Source of the DNA: Ancylobacter polymorphus
GTDB taxonomy: Bacteria; Pseudomonadota; Alphaproteobacteria; Rhizobiales; Xanthobacteraceae
Length of the DNA stretch: 64,000 nt
Reading direction: 5' to 3'
Assembly (NCBI RefSeq): GCF_022836935.1
Contig: NZ_CP083239.1
Coordinates: 3,672,001-3,736,000 of the forward strand
Below are positions 48,201 through 56,887 of the stretch, piece by piece. The notes below the pieces were generated by a model, which was given only the letters and a program-made list of their open reading frames with translations, was not told where the DNA came from and made no database searches. The position numbers were made by a program, and so were the translations under genes. Positions within the stretch are counted from its first letter, which is position 1. Each line of letters starts with the position of its first letter.

Positions 48201-49486
48201 TGCGCGGCGCGATCAATCTCGCCATCGCCAATCCGATGCTCGCCGCCACCGGCGCGCGCATCACCGGCATCGCTAATGTCGACGCCACGCTGCGCGGCAC
48301 TGCCGCCGCGCCTCGCGCGGGCGGCACGGTGCGGGTAAGCGGCGGGCGCTTCGACGATTCCGTCAACGGCGTGGCGCTCAGCAATATCGACGCCGTGCTC
48401 ACCGGTACCGATCGCTCGGTCACGATCACCAGCTTCCGCGCCGCAACCACCAATGGCGGGAGCATCACCGGCCGTGGCAATGTCGCGCTCGATCCCGCTG
48501 CCGGCTATCCCGGCCGCATTGACCTTGATCTCGTCAACGCCGCGCTGGTGAACAGCGACCTCATGCGGCTGGTGGCGGAAGGTCGCCTCGGCGTTGAAGG
48601 CGCATTTCTCAATGGACCGCGTCTGACCGGACGGCTGGTGCTGCGCGCGCTGGACATCAACGTGCCGGACCGCTTCCCCGGTGGCGTGCAAGACCTCAAT
48701 GTCCGCCACGTCAATGCCAGCGCGGAGTTCAAGCGCAAGAGCCCGACCGTCCAACGCCAACAGGGCCCCGCGCCGCCCGCGCGCAACGGCGTGGCGCTGG
48801 ATCTCGTGCTGTCGGCACCGAACAACAATGTGTTTGTCCGCGGCCTCGGCATCGAGGCGCAACTCGGCGGCGAACTGAAGCTCACCGGCACGACACGCGC
48901 GCCGGTAACCCTCGGCGCCTTCCAGCTGCGGCGCGGCTCGTTCGATTTCGGTGGACGCCGTCTCACCTTCACGCGCGGCACCATCACCTTCACCGGCAAC
49001 ACCGATCCTGAGCTCGATTTCATCGCCGAGACGACCACGACGGATATCACCGCCCGGGTTTTGGTGTCCGGGCCGGCCTCCCGCCCCGTAGTAAGCTTCT
49101 CGTCGACCCCCACCCTGCCGCAGGACGAGGTGATCTCGCGTCTGCTGTTCGGCCGCTCCGCCGGCTCGCTCAATGGCGGCCAGGCGCTGCAACTGGCCCA
49201 GGCCGCCGCTCAATTCTCCGGTGGCGCCGGCGTACTGGAGAATGTGCGCCGCTCGCTCGGCGTCGACAGCCTCGAACTCGGCACCGATGCCGCTGGCACC
49301 GGCGGACAGGTCGGCCTTGGACGACGGCTCAATGACAACATCTATCTCGGCGTCCGCCAGGGCACGTCGGCGGGATCCAGCCGGGTCACCGTCGATGTCG
49401 ACGTGACCCGGAACATTCGCCTGCAGGGCGCCACCGGCGCCGACGGCGCCGCCGAAGTCGGCATCGGCGCCCAGTGGGATTATTGA
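45224..49486 (+). CDS. tamB: TamB, translocation and assembly module inner-membrane component
   Basis: A 1420-residue protein with one N-terminal transmembrane anchor (MLGMVLLALLLVLVGAFGAL, about 7-26). A very long periplasmic beta-helical region follows, and then the conserved C-terminal TamB (DUF490) domain (about 1080-1420), ending in WDY. AsmA-like proteins of this type form a hydrophobic groove spanning the periplasm that carries phospholipid. It is translationally coupled to tamA (TGATG overlap). Long open frames of about 700 and 480 codons antisense to this gene are shadows of codon bias. Confidence 0.92.
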   Translation: MTRALKMLGMVLLALLLVLVGAFGALQTPPGKALLANIASSLASSPGLIVSVRGLRGFVPFDMSVEAIDLADAEGPFARIEDTRLEWRPLALLSGRVEVTSLSAARVSLNRRPVLPSSPANANGGSSFAFPVQIQSLAIADITLAEPVLDHAARLSFSGSADLASLTQGLSATFAFERLDAPGSLKGSAGYAPEAGFLNLDITAREPAGGLMARAAGFDGLPEISADVKGAGPLDAWDGHLRLRVGDLAEASGAAGVRAVATGHKINLALDADLARILPANISPLFEGRSELAGSGTVDSGLNLAIESFTAHTAGFQARLSGSLMADQSADLAFEAQLGDAARYAELAPGIDWQELALSGTLKGAVLRPTVEARITAAQLAGKDYRAAAAAATVRTLPDAGGALAFAIEGTANGLSAPDPDAAAALGTEARFSASGTLPANGAAVLEAASADLAAITARFAGHADSRAIDGDLNVSRLNLAAFSPLAGRPLAGSAVVDARLSASTDFSRASAVVKGRAERLETGIERLDALLGRSVRIDGALARDGANALAVDNLKIDTDGISATVNGRLATDVANLTAALTLDDLARLDPRLAGGAEANAAFSGTLEALGVTATLHVPNGMAEGRPLRDLTIDISATDITRQLAGAFTLAGEIGGKPARGIAALRTQPDGTRQLSGLDLAIGSVTARGDLALSPAGLASGRLAIVAGDLADIAALTLTEMAGALNADVTLSVAQGRQNADIRASAQQLRAFDQSVGSAEINGRVLDLRGVPMLDGTAALRAVSVADVAVDTATLRATGNATGTDLTVEALTQGTNLRAGGRLEPRPDGAHLRLDRLTATRPGLNAALSAPATLTLTGGTVAIDRFALAAGGGTATVSGTVGERLDLAVDLRALPLSLLNIVAPETNLSGTLAGTARIGGTASAPTGPFDLRITRLSRPDLASSGAGPFDIAANGTLGNGRAQLRATIAGTNLQNFTVSGSVPLGAGDLDLALRGAINLAIANPMLAATGARITGIANVDATLRGTAAAPRAGGTVRVSGGRFDDSVNGVALSNIDAVLTGTDRSVTITSFRAATTNGGSITGRGNVALDPAAGYPGRIDLDLVNAALVNSDLMRLVAEGRLGVEGAFLNGPRLTGRLVLRALDINVPDRFPGGVQDLNVRHVNASAEFKRKSPTVQRQQGPAPPARNGVALDLVLSAPNNNVFVRGLGIEAQLGGELKLTGTTRAPVTLGAFQLRRGSFDFGGRRLTFTRGTITFTGNTDPELDFIAETTTTDITARVLVSGPASRPVVSFSSTPTLPQDEVISRLLFGRSAGSLNGGQALQLAQAAAQFSGGAGVLENVRRSLGVDSLELGTDAAGTGGQVGLGRRLNDNIYLGVRQGTSAGSSRVTVDVDVTRNIRLQGATGADGAAEVGIGAQWDY

Positions 49487-49490
49487 TCGC

Positions 49491-50300
49491 TCAGGCCGGA
49501 ACCGCTGCAGCCAGCCCGTAGCGGGCGGCCGGCCGGCTGAGCGATAGGCCGGGCATCATCCGCATCCGGTCATCCACCAGCACCTGCCAGGCGGCCATGT
49601 CGGGCAAGGAAGGAATGGTGATCGCCTCCCCCGCCTCGAGCCCGCGCAGCGCGGCTTCGACCAGATCGTCGGCAGACATCACCAATTCAGGCGGAAGTGC
49701 CGTCGCGTCGATGCCTGCACGGTCGAAAAATTCCGTGCGCGTATAGCCCGGCAGCACCGCCTGCACGCGCACCGGCCCGCCCCTCAGTTCACTCTGAAGC
49801 GATTGCGTGAAGGCCAGCACATAGGCCTTGGTGGCCGCATAGGCGCCAGGGAAATGCTCCGGCACCAGGGCAACGACGGACGCGATGTTGACCAGCGCTC
49901 CTTCGCCACGCTGGGCAAAGGCCGTGACAGCGGCCAGCGAGAGCCGCGTCAGCGCGGCAACGTTGAGCTGCACCATGGCATCGGTCTTCTCCGCCGCAGC
50001 GCCCAGGATCGGCCCCTCCGTGCCCATGCCTGCATTGTTCACCAGCACGGTGATCCCCTGATCCGAGGCGAGCCGGGCGGCAACGGTCTCGATGCCTTCG
50101 CTCCGCGAAAGATCGGCCACCAGCACCTCCGCCCGCCGGCCAGTCTCACCGGCAATGGCTGCCGCGAGCGATTCCAGCCGGGCTCCATCGCGGGCAACCA
50201 GCACAACGTCATGACCGCGTCGGGCGAGCTTCTCGGCATAGACCCTGCCAATGCCGCTGGAAGCGCCTGTCACCAGTGCGGTGTTTAGGGAGGAGGTCAT
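49491..50300 (-). CDS. Short-chain dehydrogenase/reductase
   Basis: A 269-residue classical SDR. The cofactor motif TGASSGIG is near residue 12, followed by NNAGMG near 88, the catalytic Ser region (NIASVV) and YAATK near 154, giving the Ser-Tyr-Lys set. The C-terminal part resembles broad DltE/YqjQ-type SDRs; substrate unknown. It converges on tamB with only four bases between the two stop codons and is divergent from the photolyase gene. Confidence 0.9.
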   Translation of the reverse strand: MTSSLNTALVTGASSGIGRVYAEKLARRGHDVVLVARDGARLESLAAAIAGETGRRAEVLVADLSRSEGIETVAARLASDQGITVLVNNAGMGTEGPILGAAAEKTDAMVQLNVAALTRLSLAAVTAFAQRGEGALVNIASVVALVPEHFPGAYAATKAYVLAFTQSLQSELRGGPVRVQAVLPGYTRTEFFDRAGIDATALPPELVMSADDLVEAALRGLEAGEAITIPSLPDMAAWQVLVDDRMRMMPGLSLSRPAARYGLAAAVPA

Positions 50301-50427
50301 GGTGGAGGTCTCCTGTCTGTCGCGGCCCGCATCGGGCCTCTTTCATGACCACCATCATTAATAAATTGCGCACGCTTGCGCCAGAGAGGCTGATCGGTTC
50401 TGCGTGCGGTTTCGTAAAAGTCACACA

Positions 50428-51891
50428 ATGTCCGGAACGCTCATGCCCTCCTCCACTGAACGCCCCGCCCTTGTCTGGCTTCGCGACGATCTCCGTCTCG
50501 ACGACAATCCCGCACTCGACGCGGCGCGGGCGAGCGGGCGCCCGCTGCTGCTTGTCTTCCTCCTCGACGAGGAAAGCCCCGGCCTGCGCCCGCTCGGTGG
50601 GGCCGCGCGCTGGTGGCTGGGCCGCTCGCTCAAGGCCCTGGCGGCCACCATTGAGGCCAAGGGCGGGCGATTGCTGCTGCGGCGCGGCGCGGCGCGCGTC
50701 GAGCTGATCCGCCTCGCCGGAGACGTGAACGCGCAGGCGGTCTATTGGAATCGGCGCTATGGCGCGGCCGAGATCACCGTCGATACGGCGGTGAAGTCCG
50801 CCCTTGCCGCGGCCGGCGTCGCGGTCGAGAGCTTCGGCGGCAACCTCCTCCACGAGCCCTGGACGGTGACAACGCAGTCAGGCGGTCCCTTCCGTGTCTT
50901 CACCCCCTTCTATCGCCGCGCGAGGATGCAAGCGCCGCGCACGCCGCCTCAGAACCGCCTGCCCTGGCGCTTCGCGCCCTACCCAGAGGCCGAGCGATTG
51001 GAGAACTGGGCACTGGAGCCCTCTCGGCCGGACTGGGCGGGCGGGCTGCGTGAGACGTGGACGCCGGGCGAGGAAGGCGCGCGTGACGCGCTCACCCGTT
51101 TCCTGGATGGCGGCATCGCGGGATACGCGGAGGAGCGCGATCGGCCGGACCGGCCGTCGACCTCCCGCCTCTCCCCACACCTGCGTTTCGGCGAGATGTC
51201 TCCGCACCGGATCCTTGCCGCCGTGCGGCACGCGGAAGCGGATGGAAGCGCAGCTGCGCGCGACGTGGAGAAATTCGTCAGCGAGCTCTATTGGCGCGAA
51301 TTCAGCTATCACCTGCTGTTCCATTATCCGGATATCGGCACCGCCAACTTCAACGACCGTTTCGATGCCTTCGCGTGGCAGAACGCGCCTGCGCTGCTCC
51401 GCGCTTGGCGGCGTGGAATGACGGGCTATCCCATCGTCGATGCCGGCATGCGCCAACTCTGGCAGACCGGCTGGATGCATAATCGCGTGCGTATGGTGGC
51501 CGCCTCGTTCCTGATCAAACATTGTCTGACAGACTGGCGCCAAGGCGAGGCGTGGTTCTGGGACACGCTGGTGGATGCCGACCCCGCCAATAATCCCGCG
51601 AGCTGGCAATGGGTCGCCGGGTCCGGGGCCGACGCAGCCCCCTATTTCCGCATCTTCAATCCCGTCGCCCAGGGGGAGAAGTTCGATCCCGATGGCGACT
51701 ATGTCCGCCACTACGTGCCGGAACTGACGGCGCTGCCCTCGAATGCCATCCACCGGCCTTGGGAAGCATCACCCGACGTGCTGCGCCGAGCAGGCGTGCG
51801 ACTTGGAGAAACCTATCCCCGCCCCATCGTCGACCATGCCGCCGCCCGCGACCGCGCACTCGAACGCTTTCAGGCCATTCGCGGGGATTAG
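50428..51891 (+). CDS. phr: Deoxyribodipyrimidine photolyase (CPD class I type)
   Basis: About 487 residues. This flavoprotein repairs UV-induced cyclobutane pyrimidine dimers with blue light. The N-terminal antenna domain starts PALVWLRDDLRLDDNPAL. The FAD domain has TSRLSPHLRFGEMSP, FVSELYWREFSYHLL, and GYPIVDAGMRQLWQTGWMHNRVRM with WFWDTLVDADPANNPASWQW, the flavin and DNA-lesion pocket. The start is uncertain between the ATGs at 50428 and 50443; neither has a strong ribosome site. Confidence 0.9.
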   Translation: MSGTLMPSSTERPALVWLRDDLRLDDNPALDAARASGRPLLLVFLLDEESPGLRPLGGAARWWLGRSLKALAATIEAKGGRLLLRRGAARVELIRLAGDVNAQAVYWNRRYGAAEITVDTAVKSALAAAGVAVESFGGNLLHEPWTVTTQSGGPFRVFTPFYRRARMQAPRTPPQNRLPWRFAPYPEAERLENWALEPSRPDWAGGLRETWTPGEEGARDALTRFLDGGIAGYAEERDRPDRPSTSRLSPHLRFGEMSPHRILAAVRHAEADGSAAARDVEKFVSELYWREFSYHLLFHYPDIGTANFNDRFDAFAWQNAPALLRAWRRGMTGYPIVDAGMRQLWQTGWMHNRVRMVAASFLIKHCLTDWRQGEAWFWDTLVDADPANNPASWQWVAGSGADAAPYFRIFNPVAQGEKFDPDGDYVRHYVPELTALPSNAIHRPWEASPDVLRRAGVRLGETYPRPIVDHAAARDRALERFQAIRGD

Positions 51892-51966
51892 GCCGGCGCC
51901 CGGTTGCCGAGACGGGCATGCATCACTAACTTCGTGGACCGTCAATTCGGAAGAAGAAACAGGTCC

Positions 51967-52998
51967 ATGGAAATCCGCAACGGTCTCGTCGAGGCGATCG
52001 GCAACACGCCGCTCATCAAGCTCAAGCGCGCTTCCGAGGCCACCGGCTGCACCATCCTCGGGAAAGCCGAGTTCCTCAATCCCGGTCAATCGGTGAAGGA
52101 CCGCGCGGCCCTGTTCATCATTCAGGACGCCGTGGCGCGCGGCCAGCTTCGCCCCGGCGGTGTCATTGTCGAAGGCACGGCGGGCAATACCGGCATCGGC
52201 CTCGCGCTCGTGGGCAACGCGCTTGGCTTCCGCTCAGTGATCGTCATTCCCGAGACGCAGAGCCAGGAAAAGAAGGACATGCTCCGCCTCGCCGGCGCCA
52301 CGCTCGTGGAAGTGCCGGCCGTCGCCTACGCCAACCCGAACAACTATGTGAAAGTGTCCGGCCGGCTCGCTGAGGCGCTGGCGGCAACCGAGCCGAATGG
52401 CGCGGTCTGGGCCAACCAGTTCGACAATGTCGCGAACCGCCTCGCCCATATCGAAACCACGGGACCGGAAATCTGGGCGCAGACCAATGGCAAGGTCGAC
52501 GGTTTCGTCTGCGCCGTCGGCACCGGCGGCACGCTGGCGGGCACCGGCATCGCGCTCAAGGCGCGCAACCCGGCGATCCGGATCGGCCTTGCCGATCCCT
52601 TCGGCGCAGCGCTCTACAGCTATTACACCACAGGAGAATTGAAGGCCGAAGGTTCGTCGATCACCGAAGGCATAGGCCAGGGCCGCATCACCGCCAATCT
52701 GGAGGGTGCGCCGATCGACTGCGCCTATCAGATCGGCGACGCGGAGGCGGTTGAGATCGTGTTCGACCTGCTGGAGCATGAGGGTCTTTGCCTTGGCGGC
52801 TCCTCCGGCATCAACATCGCCGGCGCGATCCGGCTGGCGAAGGAGCTCGGGCCGGGCCACACCATCGTCACCATTCTTTGCGACTTCGGCACCCGTTATC
52901 AGTCGAAGCTCTTCAATCCCGACTTCCTGCGCGAGAAGGGCCTGCCCGTGCCGGGCTGGCTCGAGCGCAGCGTCGACGTTCCCAATGTACTGGTGTGA
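51967..52998 (+). CDS. cysK: Cysteine synthase A (O-acetylserine sulfhydrylase)
   Basis: A 343-residue PLP enzyme that makes cysteine from O-acetylserine and sulfide. The PLP lysine is K44 in LNPGQSVKDRAA, and the phosphate-binding loop is GTAGNTGIGLA. The later loop GGTLAGTG and SSGINIAGA are conserved. It is the longer alphaproteobacterial form. The ATG at 51967 matches the family start (MEIRNGLVEAIGNTPLI). Its stop overlaps the alaX start by one base. Confidence 0.93.
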   Translation: MEIRNGLVEAIGNTPLIKLKRASEATGCTILGKAEFLNPGQSVKDRAALFIIQDAVARGQLRPGGVIVEGTAGNTGIGLALVGNALGFRSVIVIPETQSQEKKDMLRLAGATLVEVPAVAYANPNNYVKVSGRLAEALAATEPNGAVWANQFDNVANRLAHIETTGPEIWAQTNGKVDGFVCAVGTGGTLAGTGIALKARNPAIRIGLADPFGAALYSYYTTGELKAEGSSITEGIGQGRITANLEGAPIDCAYQIGDAEAVEIVFDLLEHEGLCLGGSSGINIAGAIRLAKELGPGHTIVTILCDFGTRYQSKLFNPDFLREKGLPVPGWLERSVDVPNVLV

Positions 52999-53711
52999 TG
53001 GCAACGCTTCTGCTCTTTCGCGACGACGCCTACCAGACCGAAACCTCCGCCGTCGTCACCGCGCTGACGCCGGAGGGAGGCATCGTAGTAGACCGTACGG
53101 TGTTCTACGCCAGTGCCGGCGGCCAGCCGGGGGATCGCGGCGCCCTAATCCGCGCGGATGGCAGCGAGATTTGCATTGAGACGGCGGTCTACGGCCCTTC
53201 CAAGGTCGACGTGATCCATGTCCCGGCCCCCGCAGCCGAATTGCCCGAACTGGGCGAGGCCGTGACGTTGCGGCTGGATTGGCCGACCCGCCACAAGCGG
53301 ATGCGCATGCACACCGCGCTGCATCTGCTCTCCGTCGCCCTGCCCTTTCCCGTCACCGGCGGGTCGATCGGTGAGGAAGAGAGCCGCCTCGATTTCGACA
53401 TTCCCGATGCCGGCCTCGACAAGGACGCCATCACCGCCAAGCTGGCGGAAATGATCGCCACCGGCGCCAGAGTGACCGAACGCTGGATCTCGGACGACGA
53501 ATTGCTCGCCAATCCCGGGCTGGTGAAGACCATGTCGGTCAAGCCGCCCCTGGGAAGCGGCAAGGTCCGCCTGGTCGAGATCGAGGGGATCGACCTGCAG
53601 CCTTGCGGCGGCACACATGTTCGCAGCCTCAACGAGATCGGCGCCGTGCAGGTGACCAAGATCGAAAAGAAGGGCCAGCAGAACCGCCGCGTGCGGCTGG
53701 CCTGGGCTTGA
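52998..53711 (+). CDS. Alanyl-tRNA editing protein (AlaX type)
   Basis: A 237-residue stand-alone editing domain homologous to the C-terminal part of alanyl-tRNA synthetase, which deacylates Ser- or Gly-tRNA(Ala). The zinc ligands are H105 and H109 (HTALHLLS) plus C202 and H206 (CGGTHV). The strand YASAGGQPGDRG and the final KIEKKGQQNRRVRL match AlaXp. It begins inside the cysK stop codon (TGATG), so the two are made together. The gene is 27 bases upstream of sseA. Confidence 0.92.
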   Translation: MATLLLFRDDAYQTETSAVVTALTPEGGIVVDRTVFYASAGGQPGDRGALIRADGSEICIETAVYGPSKVDVIHVPAPAAELPELGEAVTLRLDWPTRHKRMRMHTALHLLSVALPFPVTGGSIGEEESRLDFDIPDAGLDKDAITAKLAEMIATGARVTERWISDDELLANPGLVKTMSVKPPLGSGKVRLVEIEGIDLQPCGGTHVRSLNEIGAVQVTKIEKKGQQNRRVRLAWA

Positions 53712-53738
53712 TGTCCGCGCGCGGTTCCGGAGTACCCT

Positions 53739-54602
53739 ATGCCCGAATCCGATCTGCCTGATGTCAGCCGCTTCGTTTCCACGGAATGGCTCGCCGCCCA
53801 TCTAGGGGCGCCCAACCTGGTCGTGGTGGATGGCTCCTGGCACATGCCGGCGAGCGGCCGGAAGGCACGCGAGGAATATCTCAAGGCGCATATTCCGGGC
53901 GCGGTGTTCTTCGACATTGACGGCATTTCGGACCTGACGAGCCCGCTGCCGCACATGTTGCCCTCCGAGACTTTGTTCCGGGCGGCGATGGAATCGCTCG
54001 GCATCGGCCGGCAGATGAAGATCGTCGTCTATGACACGCAGGGCCTGTTCTCGGCGCCGCGCGTCTGGTGGACCCTGCGGGCCTTCGGCGCGGTTGATGT
54101 GGCCATTCTCGATGGCGGCTTCCCCAAATGGCTGACCGAAGGCCGCCCGACCGAGGCAGGCGAGGCCCCTTATCTTCCCGCCCGTTTCGACGCGAAGCTG
54201 GACACGAACTGGGTAGCCTCGCTCGACGATGTCGCCGCCCGGCTTGCTGACCGCAGTGCACAGGTGCTCGATGCGCGCGCGGCGGAACGCTTCCGCGGCG
54301 AGGCGCCGGAACCGCGCGCCGGTGTCCGTCCGGGGCACATTCCCGGCGCGCGCAACCTGCCCGTGTCCGAGGTGGTGAAGGATGGCCGGCTTGTCGATGC
54401 CGCTACCATCCGCCAGGCGGTGAAGGAAGCAGGCATCGACCTCTCCCAGCCCGTCATCACCAGCTGCGGCTCCGGCGTCACCGCCGCCATATTGTGGCTG
54501 GCACTGGACACGATCGGAACACCACCGGTCGCGCTATATGACGGCTCGTGGACCGAGTGGGGCGCCTCCGACAAACCGGTGGCGACAGGACCGGCGGACT
54601 GA
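53739..54602 (+). CDS. sseA: 3-mercaptopyruvate/thiosulfate sulfurtransferase
   Basis: A 287-residue tandem rhodanese. The inactive first domain (1-150) and active second domain are both intact, with catalytic Cys 243 in the loop CGSGVTA, which is typical of 3-mercaptopyruvate sulfurtransferases. It moves sulfur from a cysteine-derived donor to acceptors. It is the last gene of the cysK-alaX-sseA cluster and is followed by a strong two-way terminator. Confidence 0.91.
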   Translation: MPESDLPDVSRFVSTEWLAAHLGAPNLVVVDGSWHMPASGRKAREEYLKAHIPGAVFFDIDGISDLTSPLPHMLPSETLFRAAMESLGIGRQMKIVVYDTQGLFSAPRVWWTLRAFGAVDVAILDGGFPKWLTEGRPTEAGEAPYLPARFDAKLDTNWVASLDDVAARLADRSAQVLDARAAERFRGEAPEPRAGVRPGHIPGARNLPVSEVVKDGRLVDAATIRQAVKEAGIDLSQPVITSCGSGVTAAILWLALDTIGTPPVALYDGSWTEWGASDKPVATGPAD

Positions 54603-54633
54603 GCAGGCACCGGCAGCTGTAGCTTTGCCCCAA

Positions 54634-54677
54634 TGAAAAACGGCCGGAGCGCCCGAGCGCTCCGGCCGTTTCTGTTT
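54634..54677. terminator. Bidirectional terminator between sseA and aapP
   Basis: A perfect 15-bp stem (54638-54652 with 54657-54671, 4-base loop) is flanked by an A run on the left and T bases on the right. It should stop transcripts from both convergent genes. Confidence 0.92.
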
Positions 54678-54688
54678 CGCCCGCTCGT

Positions 54689-55486
54689 TCAGTGCAGGAT
54701 CTGGCTGAGGAACAGCTTGGTGCGCTCATGCTGCGGGTTGGAGAAGAACGCTTCCGGCTCGTTCATCTCGATGATCTGCCCGGCATCCATGAAGATCACC
54801 CGGTTGGCCACCTGGCGGGCGAAGCCCATCTCGTGGGTCACGCACAGCATGGTCATGCCCTCTTCGGCGAGGCTCACCATGGTCTCCAGCACTTCCTTGA
54901 CCATTTCCGGGTCGAGCGCCGAGGTCGGCTCGTCGAACAGCATGATCTTGGGCTTCATGCACAGCGCACGGGCGATGGCGACGCGCTGCTGCTGGCCGCC
55001 GGAAAGCTGGCCGGGATATTTGTTCGCCTGCTCCGGGATTTTGACCTTGCGCAGGAAGTGCATCGCCAGTTCGTCGGCATCCTTCTTGGGCATCTTGCGG
55101 ACCCAGATCGGCGCCAGCGTCAGGTTTTCCAGAATGGTGAGATGCGGGAACAGGTTGAAGTGCTGGAAGCACATGCCGACCTCGCGGCGGATCTCGTCGA
55201 TGCGCTTGAGGTCGTTGGTCAGTTCGATGCCATCGACGATGATCGAGCCCTGCTGGTGCTCCTCCAGCCGGTTGATGCAGCGGATCATGGTGGACTTGCC
55301 CGAGCCCGACGGCCCGCAAATGACGATGCGCTCGCCGCGATGCACCCTGAGATTGATGTCCTTCAGCACATGGAACTCGCCATACCATTTATGCACGCCG
55401 ACGAGATCGACGGCGACCTCCCGTCCCGGGCGCGTATGGACGGCGGGGAGTTGGTCAGGGGAAACGGTCGAATGAAGTTCACTCAT
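54689..55486 (-). CDS. aapP: General L-amino-acid ABC transporter, ATPase
   Basis: A 265-residue ATPase of the polar amino-acid uptake family. Walker A is GPSGSGKST, the Q-loop follows, the signature is [15 protein letters not shown] and Walker B is [14 protein letters not shown]. The ATG ending at 55486 (MSELHSTVS) has GGAGA upstream. It is last in the aapJQMP operon, which in Rhizobium takes up a broad range of L-amino acids. Confidence 0.94.
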   Translation of the reverse strand: MSELHSTVSPDQLPAVHTRPGREVAVDLVGVHKWYGEFHVLKDINLRVHRGERIVICGPSGSGKSTMIRCINRLEEHQQGSIIVDGIELTNDLKRIDEIRREVGMCFQHFNLFPHLTILENLTLAPIWVRKMPKKDADELAMHFLRKVKIPEQANKYPGQLSGGQQQRVAIARALCMKPKIMLFDEPTSALDPEMVKEVLETMVSLAEEGMTMLCVTHEMGFARQVANRVIFMDAGQIIEMNEPEAFFSNPQHERTKLFLSQILH

Positions 55487-55503
55487 ATTGGTTTCTCCGT
55501 TTC

Positions 55504-56880
55504 TCAATGCCGGTGGGAGGTGTTGAGCCGCCGCTCCACGAAGAGCGAGTAGCGTGACATGCCGAAGCAGAAGAAGAAATAGACCACGCCGGCAAAGGCG
55601 AAGCCCGTATAGAGCGTCACCGGCGTCGCCCAGTTGGGGTCGGTGAAGGCGGCACGCAGCTGGCCAAGGAAGTCGAAGATCGAGACGATCAGCACCAGCG
55701 TCGTGTCCTTGAACAGGCTGATGAAGCTGTTCACGATGCCGGGAATGACCAGGGTCAGCGCCTGCGGCAGGATGATGAGGCGCATCATCTGGCTCCAGGT
55801 CAGCCCGACCGCCATCGCTCCCTCATACTGGCCCTTGGGGATGGCCTGCAGGCCGCCGCGCACCACCTCCGCCATATAGGCAGCCGAGAACAGAGCGACG
55901 CCGACGAGCGCCCGCAGCAAGGCGTCCGGGTTCGTGCCCTGGGGCAGGAACAGCGGCAGCATGTAGGTGGCGAAGAACAGCACCGTGATCAGCGGCACGC
56001 CGCGCCAGAACTCGATGAAGATCACCGAGAGCAGTCGAACCACCGGCATTTGCGAGCGCCTGCCAAGCGCGAGCAGAATGCCGAGCGGCAGGGAGGCGAC
56101 AATCCCGGTGACCGCGATCACCAGCGTCACCAGCAGCCCGCCCCACTGCCGCGTCTCGACATAGCTAAGCCCGACATCGACATCCCAGCAGAAGATGACC
56201 GCGCCGAGCGCCAGAAACACGAACAGGGTGGTGCGCGCGGCGGAACGGCCATCCCCCCCCAACAGTGCGATAAACCCGCCGATGGCCGCCATAAACAGCA
56301 GGGTCGTCAGCAAGAAGTCGACCCAGAAGGCGAGGTTGATGCCCCCCAGTTGCGCGTCACCGACAAACGGGCGGATCAGGCCGAAGCGCTCCAGCAGGAA
56401 AGCCGAAGCGTTGATGTTGCCGCCGGTCAACAGCACGAAGGCCACCACGGGATAGACAACGAAGAAGAGGAACGAGCCCGTCCGCTTGAACGGGAAGCTC
56501 GGCACGAGAAGAGGCACCAGCAGCACCGCGCCGAGGGCGAAGACGATGTCCACACGCCAGCGCTCGTCGATCGGGTAGAAACCGTAGATCAGCTGGCCGA
56601 ACTTGGCGTGGATGAACGGCCAGCAGGCCCCGACATCGGGGCCGAGGCAGGCCTCGCGGTTCTCGCCGGTCCACACCGCGTCGATGAACATGAAGCGGAC
56701 AAAGGGCGGCACCACCGCAATCACCAGCAGGATGCCGAGAAGGGTCAGCAGAGTATTGAAGATGCCGGAGAACAGGTTCTCCCGCATCCAGGCCACCGGG
56801 CCGATGCGCAGCTTGGGCGGCGGAAGGACCGGCGCCATCTCGTTGCGGATGAAAGTTCCGTCGTCGAAGGTCATGCTCAT
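55504..56880 (-). CDS. aapM: General L-amino-acid ABC transporter, permease AapM
   Basis: A 458-residue inner-membrane permease of the HisM/GlnP type. The core domain (about 250-450) has the EAA loop [23 protein letters not shown]. It is longer than the roughly 385-residue Rhizobium protein. About 60-70 extra residues near 130-235 include an additional hydrophobic segment ([22 protein letters not shown]). Start choice is between ATGs two codons apart. Seven bases separate it from aapQ. Confidence 0.92.
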   Translation of the reverse strand: MSMTFDDGTFIRNEMAPVLPPPKLRIGPVAWMRENLFSGIFNTLLTLLGILLVIAVVPPFVRFMFIDAVWTGENREACLGPDVGACWPFIHAKFGQLIYGFYPIDERWRVDIVFALGAVLLVPLLVPSFPFKRTGSFLFFVVYPVVAFVLLTGGNINASAFLLERFGLIRPFVGDAQLGGINLAFWVDFLLTTLLFMAAIGGFIALLGGDGRSAARTTLFVFLALGAVIFCWDVDVGLSYVETRQWGGLLVTLVIAVTGIVASLPLGILLALGRRSQMPVVRLLSVIFIEFWRGVPLITVLFFATYMLPLFLPQGTNPDALLRALVGVALFSAAYMAEVVRGGLQAIPKGQYEGAMAVGLTWSQMMRLIILPQALTLVIPGIVNSFISLFKDTTLVLIVSIFDFLGQLRAAFTDPNWATPVTLYTGFAFAGVVYFFFCFGMSRYSLFVERRLNTSHRH

Positions 56881-56887
56881 GGCCGGC

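Noticed and set aside
46375..49213. Two long minus-strand open frames (701 and 482 codons) opposite tamB
   Set aside because: Antisense shadows of tamB; no start site or domain.
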